DNA from: Alphaproteobacteria bacterium
GTDB lineage: Bacteria > Pseudomonadota > Alphaproteobacteria > Elsterales > Elsteraceae
Length of the DNA: 15,133 nt
Assembly: GCA_013297545.1 (NCBI GenBank)
Contig: JAAFHH010000018.1
Location: 1 to 15,133 of the forward strand
Direction of reading: 5' to 3'
Both the position numbers and the translations under genes were made by a program. Each line of letters starts with the position of its first letter. The first letter of the stretch is position 1. Positions 6,486 to 13,387 of this stretch are shown in pieces. The notes beneath the pieces are model-generated. The model did no database searches and was not told where the DNA came from. It saw only the letters and a program-made list of their open reading frames with translations.

Positions 6486-7132
6486 AGATAGCGATAAAGG
6501 AACTTCGGGATGTAGAACTTCCGCCGGTTGAGCAGCACCCCGGCGAGGTTGGCGCGCGCATCGACCAACTGGTCGCGCAGCTTGTCCGCGACCGGTGCGC
6601 GGGTGTCGTCCGCCACCAGCACCATCACGACGGCATCGACGATGCTGGCGGCAATAATCCCGTCGAACGACCGCGCCGGTGCGGGGGCATCGACGATCAC
6701 CCAGTCGAACAGCGCTTTCATTTGGCGCAGGAATTCCTCCACCGTCGGCGGCGGCTCGCCAATCGCGAACCCGGGCGGCAGGCGGCGCGACACCATCAAG
6801 GTGGTGCCTTCAATCGGGATGACGTCGAACGCCTGGCCACCGAGCGGGGCCGGCAACACCAACGTGCCCCACGGATCGGCGCGCAAGAGGTTGGCCGCCT
6901 CCAGCGCGGTTGCTTGCGCATTGCGTGGCAGGCCGAGGTCGAGCAGCAGAACTGGCCGACCGGCTTCTTCAGCGGCGAGGATGGCCAGATCGAGACTGAG
7001 GGTGGAGGTACCCGCTGCGGGTTGCGCCGCCACAAGCTCGACGATGCTCGCGTCCTCCCGGGTCAGCTGGCGGACCATGAACAGCAGTTGGCTCGCCTCC
7101 TCCGGGCGCATCAGCAGCGGGGCGAGCGTCAT
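6482..7132 (-). CDS. BY-kinase-like (CpsD/CapB) exopolysaccharide ATPase with degenerate P-loop
   Basis: A 216-residue cytoplasmic protein of the bacterial tyrosine-kinase/MinD-like group that partners Wzz/GumC proteins in polysaccharide export. The Walker A position reads AQPAAGTST (36-44): the P-loop lysine is threonine (T42). The A' motif is VLLLDLGL (61-68, D65) and Walker B is FDWVIVD (142-148). The C-terminus KFYIPKFLYRYL carries three tyrosines (207, 213, 215), a short version of the autophosphorylated tyrosine tail. Without the lysine, kinase or ATPase activity is doubtful; it may be a scaffold, or belong to a GTST-type subfamily. Start ATG 7132 overlaps the stop of the upstream Wzz-like gene as ATGA, so the pair is translationally coupled. 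Its stop overlaps that of the regulator gene. Confidence 0.86.
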   Translation of the reverse strand: MTLAPLLMRPEEASQLLFMVRQLTREDASIVELVAAQPAAGTSTLSLDLAILAAEEAGRPVLLLDLGLPRNAQATALEAANLLRADPWGTLVLPAPLGGQAFDVIPIEGTTLMVSRRLPPGFAIGEPPPTVEEFLRQMKALFDWVIVDAPAPARSFDGIIAASIVDAVVMVLVADDTRAPVADKLRDQLVDARANLAGVLLNRRKFYIPKFLYRYL

Positions 7133-8655
7133 GGCAGGGCTGCGTGCGCGAAGCGCGGGGCGAGGCGGGGGCGTTGATCAACCGCCAGCAGCACCGGCAG
7201 ATCGAAGTGTCGTTCGACTTCATCGGCGGTCAGGAACCGGTGGCGCAGGCCAGCCCGGATCAAGGCGACCAGGATGCCAAACAACAAGCCGACGAGCACC
7301 CCGCCGATGATGATCAGCACCCGACGATCGGACGGCCGGGCCGGGACGGCTGGCGGCTGGGTCAAGCGAATGTTGGCATCGCGCCTGGCTTCGCGTTCGG
7401 CGATTGAACTGAATTCTTCGAGCTTGCGGGCGTAGAACAGCTGGCTTTCCTCAAGGATCGCCCGTTCGCGCAGCAGGCGCTGGTGCTGCACCCCGTGGCC
7501 GATCACCTGTTCCAGCTGCTGGTCCAAGGTCTCCAGCGTGGCGGCGACGGCCGCGCGCTGGGCGCGCCAGCCATCGAGCGAGGCCAGCAACGCGACCCGG
7601 CGCTGCACCAAGTCATCACGCACCGCGTTCAGCTGGACCGAGCGCATTTCCTGCCGGCGCGGCGCGGTGCGCTCAACAAAGGCTTTCAGCGCCTCGATCT
7701 GGCGGTTGATGTCCTGGACGAACGCGGATTCTTCCGTGAACCGGGTCAGGAGATCTTGGCGGCGCACTTCGAGGGTGACCAGGGTCGCGCGCGCGCCTTC
7801 GACATCCGGGCGCTCACCATCCTCGACCACGGTTTCAAGCGAGCGGGGCATCGCTGCGATGGTGCGGGTGATTGCAGTTGCTTGCGCTTCGCCAGCACTC
7901 AGCTGCTGGGCAATCTGATCGCGCAGATCGCGCGCCTCTGCCTGCTGGCGCAGCACCGTGCCCATGCGCTCGCCCGCACTCCACATGCCGGTTTGCTGCT
8001 CAAACGCCCTGAGTTCGGTCTCCGCCAGGGTCAGCCGGTCGCGGAATTCGGTCGCTTTGCGTTCGATGAAATCGGTCTGCGGCGGGCGAAACACCATCCG
8101 GCGGCGCTCTAAGTAGTGCTTCAGCAGCAAGCTAAGCCCCGTCTCCGCCAACTCCTCGTCCGGGTGGCGAAAGGAGATGCGGATCGAGCTTGCCTCGAAC
8201 GTGGTGTTGAAGGTGAGCGAGCCTTCGAAGCGCTGGACGGCTTGCGGGATTTGCGTCGCTGAGAGGCCTGGGAACAAGCGGTTAAGCCCGAGTTCCGCAA
8301 TCACCTGGCGCTTGATTTCCGCTTGGCCGAGGATTTCGATTTCAGCGGCGACGATCTGATCGCGATCGAGCGCTGAGCCAGCACCCGCCTCGCCAATCTC
8401 CGAGCGGAAGATGTATTCGTTCGAGGGCAAGATCAGCAGGCGCGCTTCGGCCTCAAAGATCGGTTGCTGGTTGAGCGCAATCAGCGTCGCCAACACCACG
8501 GGCACAGCCATACCGCCCAGCACCCACGGCCAATCGCGAAACAGATTGGACATGAATTCCTGCCCGAACGGATTGAGCGTTCGGCGGCGCTGGGGTGCTG
8601 CTGGCGGCTCTTGGGCAGCAAGGGTCAAGGGCGGTCCGATCCCAACCACGGTCAA
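7129..8655 (-). CDS. Wzz/GumC-type polysaccharide chain-length determinant (co-polymerase)
   Basis: A 508-residue inner-membrane protein that, with a polymerase and BY-kinase partner, controls exopolysaccharide chain length and export. Layout: cytoplasmic N-terminus, transmembrane segment about 43-62, Wzz-type periplasmic segment (PIFEAEARLLILPSNEYIF, then DQIVAAEIEILGQAEI at 99-114), long alpha-helical coiled-coil region about 195-425, a proline-containing PARPSDRR before the second transmembrane segment (446-466), and a short cytoplasmic tail with HFDLPVLLAVD. Start is uncertain. TTG 8655 has GAGGG 6 nt upstream and gives a 34-residue cytoplasmic lead; ATG 8553 has AGGA close by and gives 474 residues. 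It is coupled to the kinase-like gene by ATGA and divergent from the deacetylase. It is a distant paralogue of the larger Wzz-SPOR gene in this window. Confidence 0.88.
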   Translation of the reverse strand: MTVVGIGPPLTLAAQEPPAAPQRRRTLNPFGQEFMSNLFRDWPWVLGGMAVPVVLATLIALNQQPIFEAEARLLILPSNEYIFRSEIGEAGAGSALDRDQIVAAEIEILGQAEIKRQVIAELGLNRLFPGLSATQIPQAVQRFEGSLTFNTTFEASSIRISFRHPDEELAETGLSLLLKHYLERRRMVFRPPQTDFIERKATEFRDRLTLAETELRAFEQQTGMWSAGERMGTVLRQQAEARDLRDQIAQQLSAGEAQATAITRTIAAMPRSLETVVEDGERPDVEGARATLVTLEVRRQDLLTRFTEESAFVQDINRQIEALKAFVERTAPRRQEMRSVQLNAVRDDLVQRRVALLASLDGWRAQRAAVAATLETLDQQLEQVIGHGVQHQRLLRERAILEESQLFYARKLEEFSSIAEREARRDANIRLTQPPAVPARPSDRRVLIIIGGVLVGLLFGILVALIRAGLRHRFLTADEVERHFDLPVLLAVDQRPRLAPRFAHAALP

Positions 8656-8739
8656 GTTACGCCCTCATTCTACGACGACGCACGAAAGAATGCAGCCTGT
8701 GTATTGACCAACAAGGCAATTCGGGCTGTTGATCCGCAC
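8656..8739. promoter_or_regulatory. Divergent intergenic region, presumed promoters for the Wzz-like and deacetylase genes
   Basis: This 84-bp gap separates two divergently transcribed genes and must hold promoters for both unless transcription starts inside a coding region. I see TTGACC at 8704-8709 (a possible -35 box on the plus strand) but no good -10 box 16-18 bp downstream. A weak inverted repeat CATTCT/AGAATG (8666-8671 and 8687-8692) is also present. Individual elements are not called. Confidence 0.35.
8662..8666 (-). promoter_or_regulatory. Candidate Shine-Dalgarno for a TTG start
   Basis: GAGGG on the minus strand, 6 nt before TTG 8655, supports the longer Wzz-like protein. A competing site (CAGGA before ATG 8553) leaves the start open. 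Confidence 0.5.
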
Positions 8740-9720
8740 ATGGGTGTGCGTGATCTGCTGTTGTCCACTGGATGTGACCGCTGGCTCCGGCGCTTTGCTG
8801 GCGGCGACGGTGTTGTGCTGGCGTTCCACCGGCTCAAGCCCGCCGCTGCAGCGGGGCAGTGGAGCTACCTCGATGGCTTGACTATCAGCCCGGCGGCGTT
8901 GGCCGCCACACTCGCGGTGCTGCGGCGCGAAGGGTACGAGATCTGCCCGCTGACCCGGCTGATCGATCAACGACCCAAGCGCTTTGCCTGCATCACCTTC
9001 GATGATGGCTACCGCGACAACCTGACGGACCTGGTGCCGGTGCTGGAAGCAGCCGATGCGCCGGCGACCGTGTTCGTCGCCACCGGCTTCATCGATCGCA
9101 CGGCGCGGCTGTGGTGGGATGATCTGGAAACCGCCATCGCCGCCGATCCGGAGCTTGCCTTCGACGGTCCCACCGGGCCGGAGCGGTTTAGCGTGGCAAC
9201 ACCGGCAGAGAAGTCCGCGGTTGCCTGGACCTTGGTGCGCCGGATCTTGGCCGCACCGGCGGAGCACGCGACCGCCCTGATGGCCGCGATCGAGCGAGCC
9301 TATGGCATCGATCCCGTGGCCACGGTCGACGCGGCGATGCTAACGGCGGATGAACTGGCAACCCTTTCGCGCCACCCGCTGATCACCATCGGTGCGCACA
9401 CGGTGGATCACCATCCGCTGACTGGGCTCGATGCCGCCGCTGCGGCTGCCACGATCGCCGGCGGCCGCCAACGCTTGACCGAGGTGACCGGTCTGCCAGT
9501 GCGGGTGTTCGCGTATCCGTTCGGCAGCGCGGTCACCTTCAGCCAGCGCGATGTCGATCTGGTCGCCGCGGCCGGCTTCGAGCTTGCCGTCACCAGTCTG
9601 CCGGGGCCAGTGCGGCGGCAGAGCGACCTCTTGGCGATACCACGCATCCCAGTATCCGATGACAATGCGGGCGAACGGGTGCGTCTGCGCCTCACCGGTC
9701 TCAGCCGCCCCGGGCGCTGA
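8740..9720 (+). CDS. Polysaccharide deacetylase (NodB-homology domain)
   Basis: A 326-residue carbohydrate-esterase-4-type enzyme that removes acetyl groups from N- or O-acetylated sugars in a metal-dependent reaction. Visible motifs: TFDDGYRDN (86-94; D88 catalytic base, D89 metal ligand), GAHTVDHHPL with metal ligands H220 and H224, and FAYPFG (257-262) for motif 3. LAIPRIPV near the end fits the closing strand. No clear signal peptide or membrane anchor is seen, so it may act on a lipid-linked or cytoplasmic precursor, or be localised by partners. ATG 8740 lacks a good ribosome site; TTG 8704 is in frame but no better, so the start is tentative. The 3' end overlaps the convergent acyltransferase by 20 bp. 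In this locus it probably tailors the exopolysaccharide, changing its charge. Confidence 0.88.
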   Translation: MGVRDLLLSTGCDRWLRRFAGGDGVVLAFHRLKPAAAAGQWSYLDGLTISPAALAATLAVLRREGYEICPLTRLIDQRPKRFACITFDDGYRDNLTDLVPVLEAADAPATVFVATGFIDRTARLWWDDLETAIAADPELAFDGPTGPERFSVATPAEKSAVAWTLVRRILAAPAEHATALMAAIERAYGIDPVATVDAAMLTADELATLSRHPLITIGAHTVDHHPLTGLDAAAAAATIAGGRQRLTEVTGLPVRVFAYPFGSAVTFSQRDVDLVAAAGFELAVTSLPGPVRRQSDLLAIPRIPVSDDNAGERVRLRLTGLSRPGR

Positions 9721-10660
9721 GCCAGAGGGCGGCACGGCCTGCCAGCGTGTTGGCATGTAGGCGTGTAGACAAAACAACCGTATCCGTCGCCCAGGCATCC
9801 TTATACGCGGCGACGCCGCGCAACAGGTCGATTGCCCGCACGCCATCGCGGTGGGCCGCTTCGATCAGCTCCAGCAGCAGCACGTGGCCGGGAGAAAAGC
9901 CGGCCCACGCCGCGTCGTAGCCCGGCAGCCAGTAGTGCAGCACGCCATCCTCGATCCAGCCGAGGTGCACGGCAATCGGCTGATCGTCGATGGTGATCGT
10001 GTCGAGGATCATGCCGGGTAGAGCAGCCGCCCGGCGCACGAAGGGTTCGATGCGCTGATCCCACTCGGCAGGACTGCCCGGTTGCTGCGCGCGCTTCCAG
10101 GTGCACAACCCATCGAGGGCTGGGCCGGGTGCGGCTGGCTGGCGTGTCACCTGGTAGCGCCCAGCGCGTGCGAGCTTGCGGCGCGCCCGGCCAATGCGGC
10201 TGCGCAGATTGGCGGAGCGGCTCGACCAATATTCAGCGAAGGGCAGGGCGCTATCGATCCGCGCCGTCTCAATCGGTGCGCCGGCGGCAAACCCGGTCCA
10301 TACCGGGTCGACCCGGCATTGCTCTAGTCGCACGATATCGACCGGCAGGTCCCGCAGTGCCTGCGCGAACGCGGCCAGGATTGCTGGATGGAGCGATGGC
10401 GGGATTGGCCCGCAATGGTCGGTGACCGCAACACCACTCCACTCGGCAATCCGCATCAGGCGCCGGCGGCGGATCGCAAGCGGCAGCACGGCGACGACTG
10501 CACCCGCCTGTTCCGCGACGAGCCAGCACGGCACGCAGTAGCGGGTGCCGATCGCCGCATGCACCCAGGCGAACTGCTGCAGCAAGCCGGGCACCGTGGG
10601 CCAGAAATCGGCCAGTGCTGCTGGATGCTCGACCCGGCGCACCGTGACCAGGCCGCCCAT
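9701..10660 (-). CDS. FemAB/BioF2-type GNAT acyltransferase
   Basis: A 319-residue protein of the double-GNAT (Acetyltransf_6/CelD/FemAB-like) type common in exopolysaccharide clusters, where it is thought to acylate sugars or transfer aminoacyl groups. The recognisable domain spans about 148-290: basic helix RSANLRSRIGRARRKLARAG, the strand DDQPIAVHLGWIEDGVLHYW, the acyl-CoA-loop-like YDAAWAGFSPGHVLLLELI, and the hallmark DLLRGVAAYKDAWATD (278-293). The N-terminal half (1-140) is a weaker GNAT-like module. ATG 10660 is used because the upstream gene's stop is at 10662-10664, a 1-bp gap; the longer frame from 10825 would lie inside that gene. It is the last gene of the Wzz-SPOR operon, and its end overlaps the deacetylase tail to tail. 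Acetyl transfer opposite a deacetylase is an attractive pairing, but unproven. Confidence 0.83.
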   Translation of the reverse strand: MGGLVTVRRVEHPAALADFWPTVPGLLQQFAWVHAAIGTRYCVPCWLVAEQAGAVVAVLPLAIRRRRLMRIAEWSGVAVTDHCGPIPPSLHPAILAAFAQALRDLPVDIVRLEQCRVDPVWTGFAAGAPIETARIDSALPFAEYWSSRSANLRSRIGRARRKLARAGRYQVTRQPAAPGPALDGLCTWKRAQQPGSPAEWDQRIEPFVRRAAALPGMILDTITIDDQPIAVHLGWIEDGVLHYWLPGYDAAWAGFSPGHVLLLELIEAAHRDGVRAIDLLRGVAAYKDAWATDTVVLSTRLHANTLAGRAALWLSARGG

Positions 10661-10661
10661 C

Positions 10662-11183
10662 TCAGAACTGGCGGTCAGCGGGGTTGATCGGCTGGACCGC
10701 GATGCGGATGCGGCCATCCATCGTGTCGATCTCCAGCACGTAGCCGGGTGCCCGATCCCCCAAACGGCCATCGTCGACGACGAACAAGTCCAACAGCTCA
10801 GGCCGACCCAGAACCAATCCCGCAACCGACCCGCCCGCGCGGTTCAGCACCGTGCTGCCGACATCGCGGGTCACCAGCAGCAGCGGGTGGCGCGAATGTT
10901 CGATCGTGTCCCAGATCGAGGACCGGATGTAGGGGTGCGACAGGCGCATCCAGCGCACCTGCCAACCGCTGCCCCGCGGTACCGACAAGTGCTGGTTCTG
11001 GATCGCAAGGCGCACCCAAACCGTGGGCGGACTGCCGCTGTCGCGCGGCAAACGGTCCAACGCGACCAACGCGCTGGAGCGGCTGAAGCCGACGACATAG
11101 GCAAAACTCGGGTCCGGGCGCTGGGCCGCGGCGGGTGCGGCCGCGAGGCTCGCCAGCCCCGCCAGGCACGCCCGGCGCTTCAT
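10662..11183 (-). CDS. Exported protein of unknown function
   Basis: A 173-residue protein I do not recognise. It begins MKRRACLAGL with an alanine-rich hydrophobic stretch and a likely cleavage site after AAA at residue 20. The twin arginine followed by hydrophobics could be a Tat signal or an ordinary Sec signal; the Cys is too early for a lipobox. The mature part of about 150 residues is predicted mostly beta, with segments such as PTVWVRLAIQNQHL, HPLLLVTRDVGSTVLN and GYVLEIDTMDGRIRIAV, and no transmembrane helix, so it is probably periplasmic. Its ATG overlaps the stop of the Wzz-SPOR gene as ATGA and it ends 1 bp before the acyltransferase, so it is co-translated with polysaccharide machinery. 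An accessory role beside the periplasmic part of Wzz-SPOR is plausible inference. That it is a real gene is well supported. Confidence 0.75.
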   Translation of the reverse strand: MKRRACLAGLASLAAAPAAAQRPDPSFAYVVGFSRSSALVALDRLPRDSGSPPTVWVRLAIQNQHLSVPRGSGWQVRWMRLSHPYIRSSIWDTIEHSRHPLLLVTRDVGSTVLNRAGGSVAGLVLGRPELLDLFVVDDGRLGDRAPGYVLEIDTMDGRIRIAVQPINPADRQF

Positions 11184-13246
11184 GGCTGCCGGCGGGATGA
11201 GAGTTCGATCACCGTCGCCGGCACACCGGAGACAGCGCGCAGCCGGTCCGCCAGCTGGTTGGCTTGGGCGCGGTCCGGTCCCGCCAGCACGCGGACCATG
11301 AACCAGCCTTCGGCCGTGTTGTCGACGACGCGGTGGCGCTGCATGCGGTGGCCATCGAGGGTGAGACGCTGACCCAATTCCACCGCGGCAGCCTCGCTGC
11401 GGAAGGTACCGACTTGCACCGCCCAGCGATCGGTCGGGTCCGGATCGAGCCAGACGAAGACTTGGCGGATGGTTTGGGCAGGGACAGGGGCAGGGACCGG
11501 CGGCGCCACGACCGGGGCAGGCGGGGCGACAGCCGCCTCAACCGGCACGGCCCGCGGGGCGGGTGGCGGCAGCAGGAACGCGGGTGCCGGGGTAGCGGGT
11601 TCTGCTGCCGGCCGCTCAAGCCATTGGCTGGCCGTCGTGGTCACGGTGCTGACCCAACTGGTCACCTGGGTGACCAGCGGTGCGATCGGCAGGCGTTCCA
11701 ACGGCAGGACCGAGGCGACCAGCACGAGTGCTGCGAGTGCGAAGACCACCATGACCCGGCGACCGGGCCGCCGGCGTGCCCGGCGGCGCTGCGCCCGTTC
11801 GGCAACCGCGACCACCACGGGCAGGTGGAGGCGGCGTTCGACGTCGCGCTCGTCCAGCAGGGTCTGGCGGAACACGCCACCGAGCGCCAACGCCAGCACG
11901 GCCAGCGCGATCCCGCCGCCAAACGCCGCGATCACGATCGGCCGCTTCAGGCTCGTCCCAAACGCCGGCACATCGGCCGGTTGGATCACCCGCACGGTGG
12001 TGCGCGAGCGCTGCTGCAGTTCTTCGGCGACTTGGGCTTCTTCGAACCGCCGGCGGGCCAGCGTGTATTGATCGGTCAGCAAGCGGACTTCGCGCTGTTC
12101 GTCGTTCAGGCGCGCGGCCTGCGCGCTTAAGCGGGCGAGGGCTGCCCGCGTCTCCGCGATCTGGCGCTGCACTTCGTCTTGCCGGGCAATCAGACCGGGC
12201 AGGTCAACGCGAGCAAGGGCAACTTGCCGGTCGAGTTCATCTTGCGCGCCGGTCCGCCCGCGGCGCACGGCCTGTTCGCGCCGCAGCGGCGAGGCGGCGA
12301 ATTGGCGCTGCAGCTCAGCGATCTGGCGGTCCAAGTCCGCCATCTGCTGGGTCTGGCCCGTGAAGCGCGCCTGCAGCTCCGCCCGGCGCATCTCGAGCTG
12401 CACCAGCGTGTTGGTGCGGTTGTCGAATTCCGGCCCGCGGGTGTCGTCTCGGCCGAGTTCTTGTTCGCGCGGCAAGCTGCCACGACCATCGATCAGGCGG
12501 GTAAGCCCGGCGTTCGCTTGGGCGATCTGTTCGGCCAAGCGCGCAGACGTCGCCTCGTGCTGCGCCAAGCGCCGGGTCAGCGCATCGCGCTGCTGCTCGA
12601 TGTCGACGATACCGGTGTCGCGCTGCAAGGCGACCAGGCGCTCTTCGGCAGCGGCCAGACGCTCGGCCATGCGGTCGCGCTGGCCCGCGAGTGTCGCGGA
12701 TTGCGGGCGGGCGAACACCGCGCCCCGCCGTTCCAAGTAAAACTCGATCACTTGGGTCAGGGTGGCGGCGGCGACCTGCGGGCTCGCGTGGCGAAAACTC
12801 ACGCGAAGCAGGGAGGTCTGCTCCGGCGTCGACGCCACCAAGTCGCGGCCAAGCTGCACGGCCGCGCGCTCGATCGCTTCGGGATCATCAGCGAGCCGCG
12901 GGTACAGCACGTCGACGCCAATCCGGGCGACGACATCTCGGTGCAGCTGGCGGCTCGCCAGGATGTCTTGTTCGGCTTTGACGATCTGCGAGCGGGAGAA
13001 CACATAGTCGCCAGCGATGATGCCGAGTTCGGGCCGGAGCGCGTATTCCGACCCGATCAGCACCAGCAAACGGCTCGACGCGACGAAGGTCGTGGGCGCC
13101 ATCAGGGCAGCGTAGAGCCCAGCGCCAAACACCAGCGAAAACGCCACGAGCAAAAGGCGCCAGTTCGCAAAGACCTGCTGCACCAGCGGGGTCAGATCGA
13201 CCCGGGAGCGGGAGGGGCCAGAGCGGGCAAGCGCTGCGTTCAGCAT
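11180..13246 (-). CDS. Wzz/GumC-type polysaccharide co-polymerase with extra TM segment and C-terminal SPOR domain
   Basis: A 688-residue inner-membrane protein. Layout: TM1 about 31-50; Wzz-type periplasmic domain (TTFVASSRLLVLIGSEYAL at 52-70, SQIVKAEQDILASRQLHRDV at 86-105); coiled coil about 185-415; PADVPAFGTSLKRP before TM2 (436-457); a basic cytoplasmic loop (461-497) containing RRLHLPVVVAVAE; TM3 about 498-515; a Pro/Ala-rich linker about 546-590; and a SPOR domain about 607-680 (WAVQVGTFRSEAAAVELGQR, then WFMVRVLAGPDRAQANQLAD). Charge distribution puts the SPOR domain in the periplasm, where SPOR domains bind glycan strands lacking stem peptides. Usual GumC/Wzz proteins end soon after TM2. 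Start ATG 13246 lacks a clear ribosome site but no better start is nearby. It is the first gene of a three-gene operon, with ATGA overlap to the next, and divergent from the asparagine-synthase gene. Confidence 0.9.
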   Translation of the reverse strand: MLNAALARSGPSRSRVDLTPLVQQVFANWRLLLVAFSLVFGAGLYAALMAPTTFVASSRLLVLIGSEYALRPELGIIAGDYVFSRSQIVKAEQDILASRQLHRDVVARIGVDVLYPRLADDPEAIERAAVQLGRDLVASTPEQTSLLRVSFRHASPQVAAATLTQVIEFYLERRGAVFARPQSATLAGQRDRMAERLAAAEERLVALQRDTGIVDIEQQRDALTRRLAQHEATSARLAEQIAQANAGLTRLIDGRGSLPREQELGRDDTRGPEFDNRTNTLVQLEMRRAELQARFTGQTQQMADLDRQIAELQRQFAASPLRREQAVRRGRTGAQDELDRQVALARVDLPGLIARQDEVQRQIAETRAALARLSAQAARLNDEQREVRLLTDQYTLARRRFEEAQVAEELQQRSRTTVRVIQPADVPAFGTSLKRPIVIAAFGGGIALAVLALALGGVFRQTLLDERDVERRLHLPVVVAVAERAQRRRARRRPGRRVMVVFALAALVLVASVLPLERLPIAPLVTQVTSWVSTVTTTASQWLERPAAEPATPAPAFLLPPPAPRAVPVEAAVAPPAPVVAPPVPAPVPAQTIRQVFVWLDPDPTDRWAVQVGTFRSEAAAVELGQRLTLDGHRMQRHRVVDNTAEGWFMVRVLAGPDRAQANQLADRLRAVSGVPATVIELSSRRQP
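11207..11428 (-). other. SPOR domain within the Wzz-like protein
   Basis: Codons 607-680 encode two short repeats with the SPOR pattern: an aromatic plus V-Q-V-G-T-F strand and amphipathic helix, then a second strand MVRVLAGP and helix QANQLADRLRA, ending in ATVIEL. It is separated from TM3 by the Pro/Ala-rich linker encoded at about 11477-11611. The domain call rests on pattern recognition by eye. Confidence 0.85.
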
Positions 13247-13297
13247 TTCGGCGGCAAACTGGTAAAGAAACCGGACCTTCGGTGCCTTCTGTTAACC

Positions 13298-13329
13298 GAT
13301 TCGCACCCGAATCCCCTAGCAGATTCGGG
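13298..13329. promoter_or_regulatory. Overlapping inverted repeats in the divergent Wzz-SPOR / asparagine-synthase spacer
   Basis: Three half-sites alternate: GATTCG (13298-13303), CGAATC (13308-13313) and GATTCG (13322-13327). The second pair extends to a perfect 8-bp stem CCCGAATC (13306-13313) / GATTCGGG (13322-13329) with an 8-nt loop. The spacer is 141 bp long between divergent genes, so this is a candidate operator controlling one or both. A transcribed hairpin is the alternative, but there is no T-run, so a terminator is unlikely. No convincing promoter boxes were seen around it. Confidence 0.5.
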
Positions 13330-13387
13330 GAGGACGCTGAGCCCGGCTTGGCGCTATCGTCACGGCCGAACCAAGAGGGCAGATCGT

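Noticed and set aside
6380..7177. 265-codon plus-strand frame running from the TetR gene across the kinase-like gene
   Set aside because: It overlaps two well-supported genes and has no recognisable domain.
8666..8692. Inverted repeat CATTCT/AGAATG in the divergent Wzz-like/deacetylase spacer
   Set aside because: Only 6-bp arms with a 15-nt gap; this is expected by chance and not supported by any neighbouring regulator.
8464..8739. N-terminal extension of the deacetylase to an ATG at 8464
   Set aside because: It would run antisense through the start of the Wzz-like gene, and the extra residues have no deacetylase-like or signal features. The protein looks normal from 8740.
9690..9780. Possible terminator between the deacetylase and acyltransferase
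   Set aside because: The stop codons overlap within coding sequence, and no GC-rich hairpin followed by a T-run is visible on either strand.
10661..10825. N-terminal extension of the acyltransferase to 10825
   Set aside because: It lies inside the upstream exported-protein gene in another frame and has a Ser/Trp-rich composition unlike the family; ATG 10660 gives a 1-bp operon junction.
11477..11611. Possible tandem repeat or low-complexity element in the Wzz-SPOR gene
   Set aside because: The periodicity comes from Pro/Ala codons of an interdomain linker; no exact repeat unit is seen.
11264..12130. 288-codon plus-strand frame opposite Wzz-SPOR
   Set aside because: A shadow of the coiled-coil and Pro/Ala-rich coding region; composition is dominated by Arg, Gly and His with no recognisable motif.
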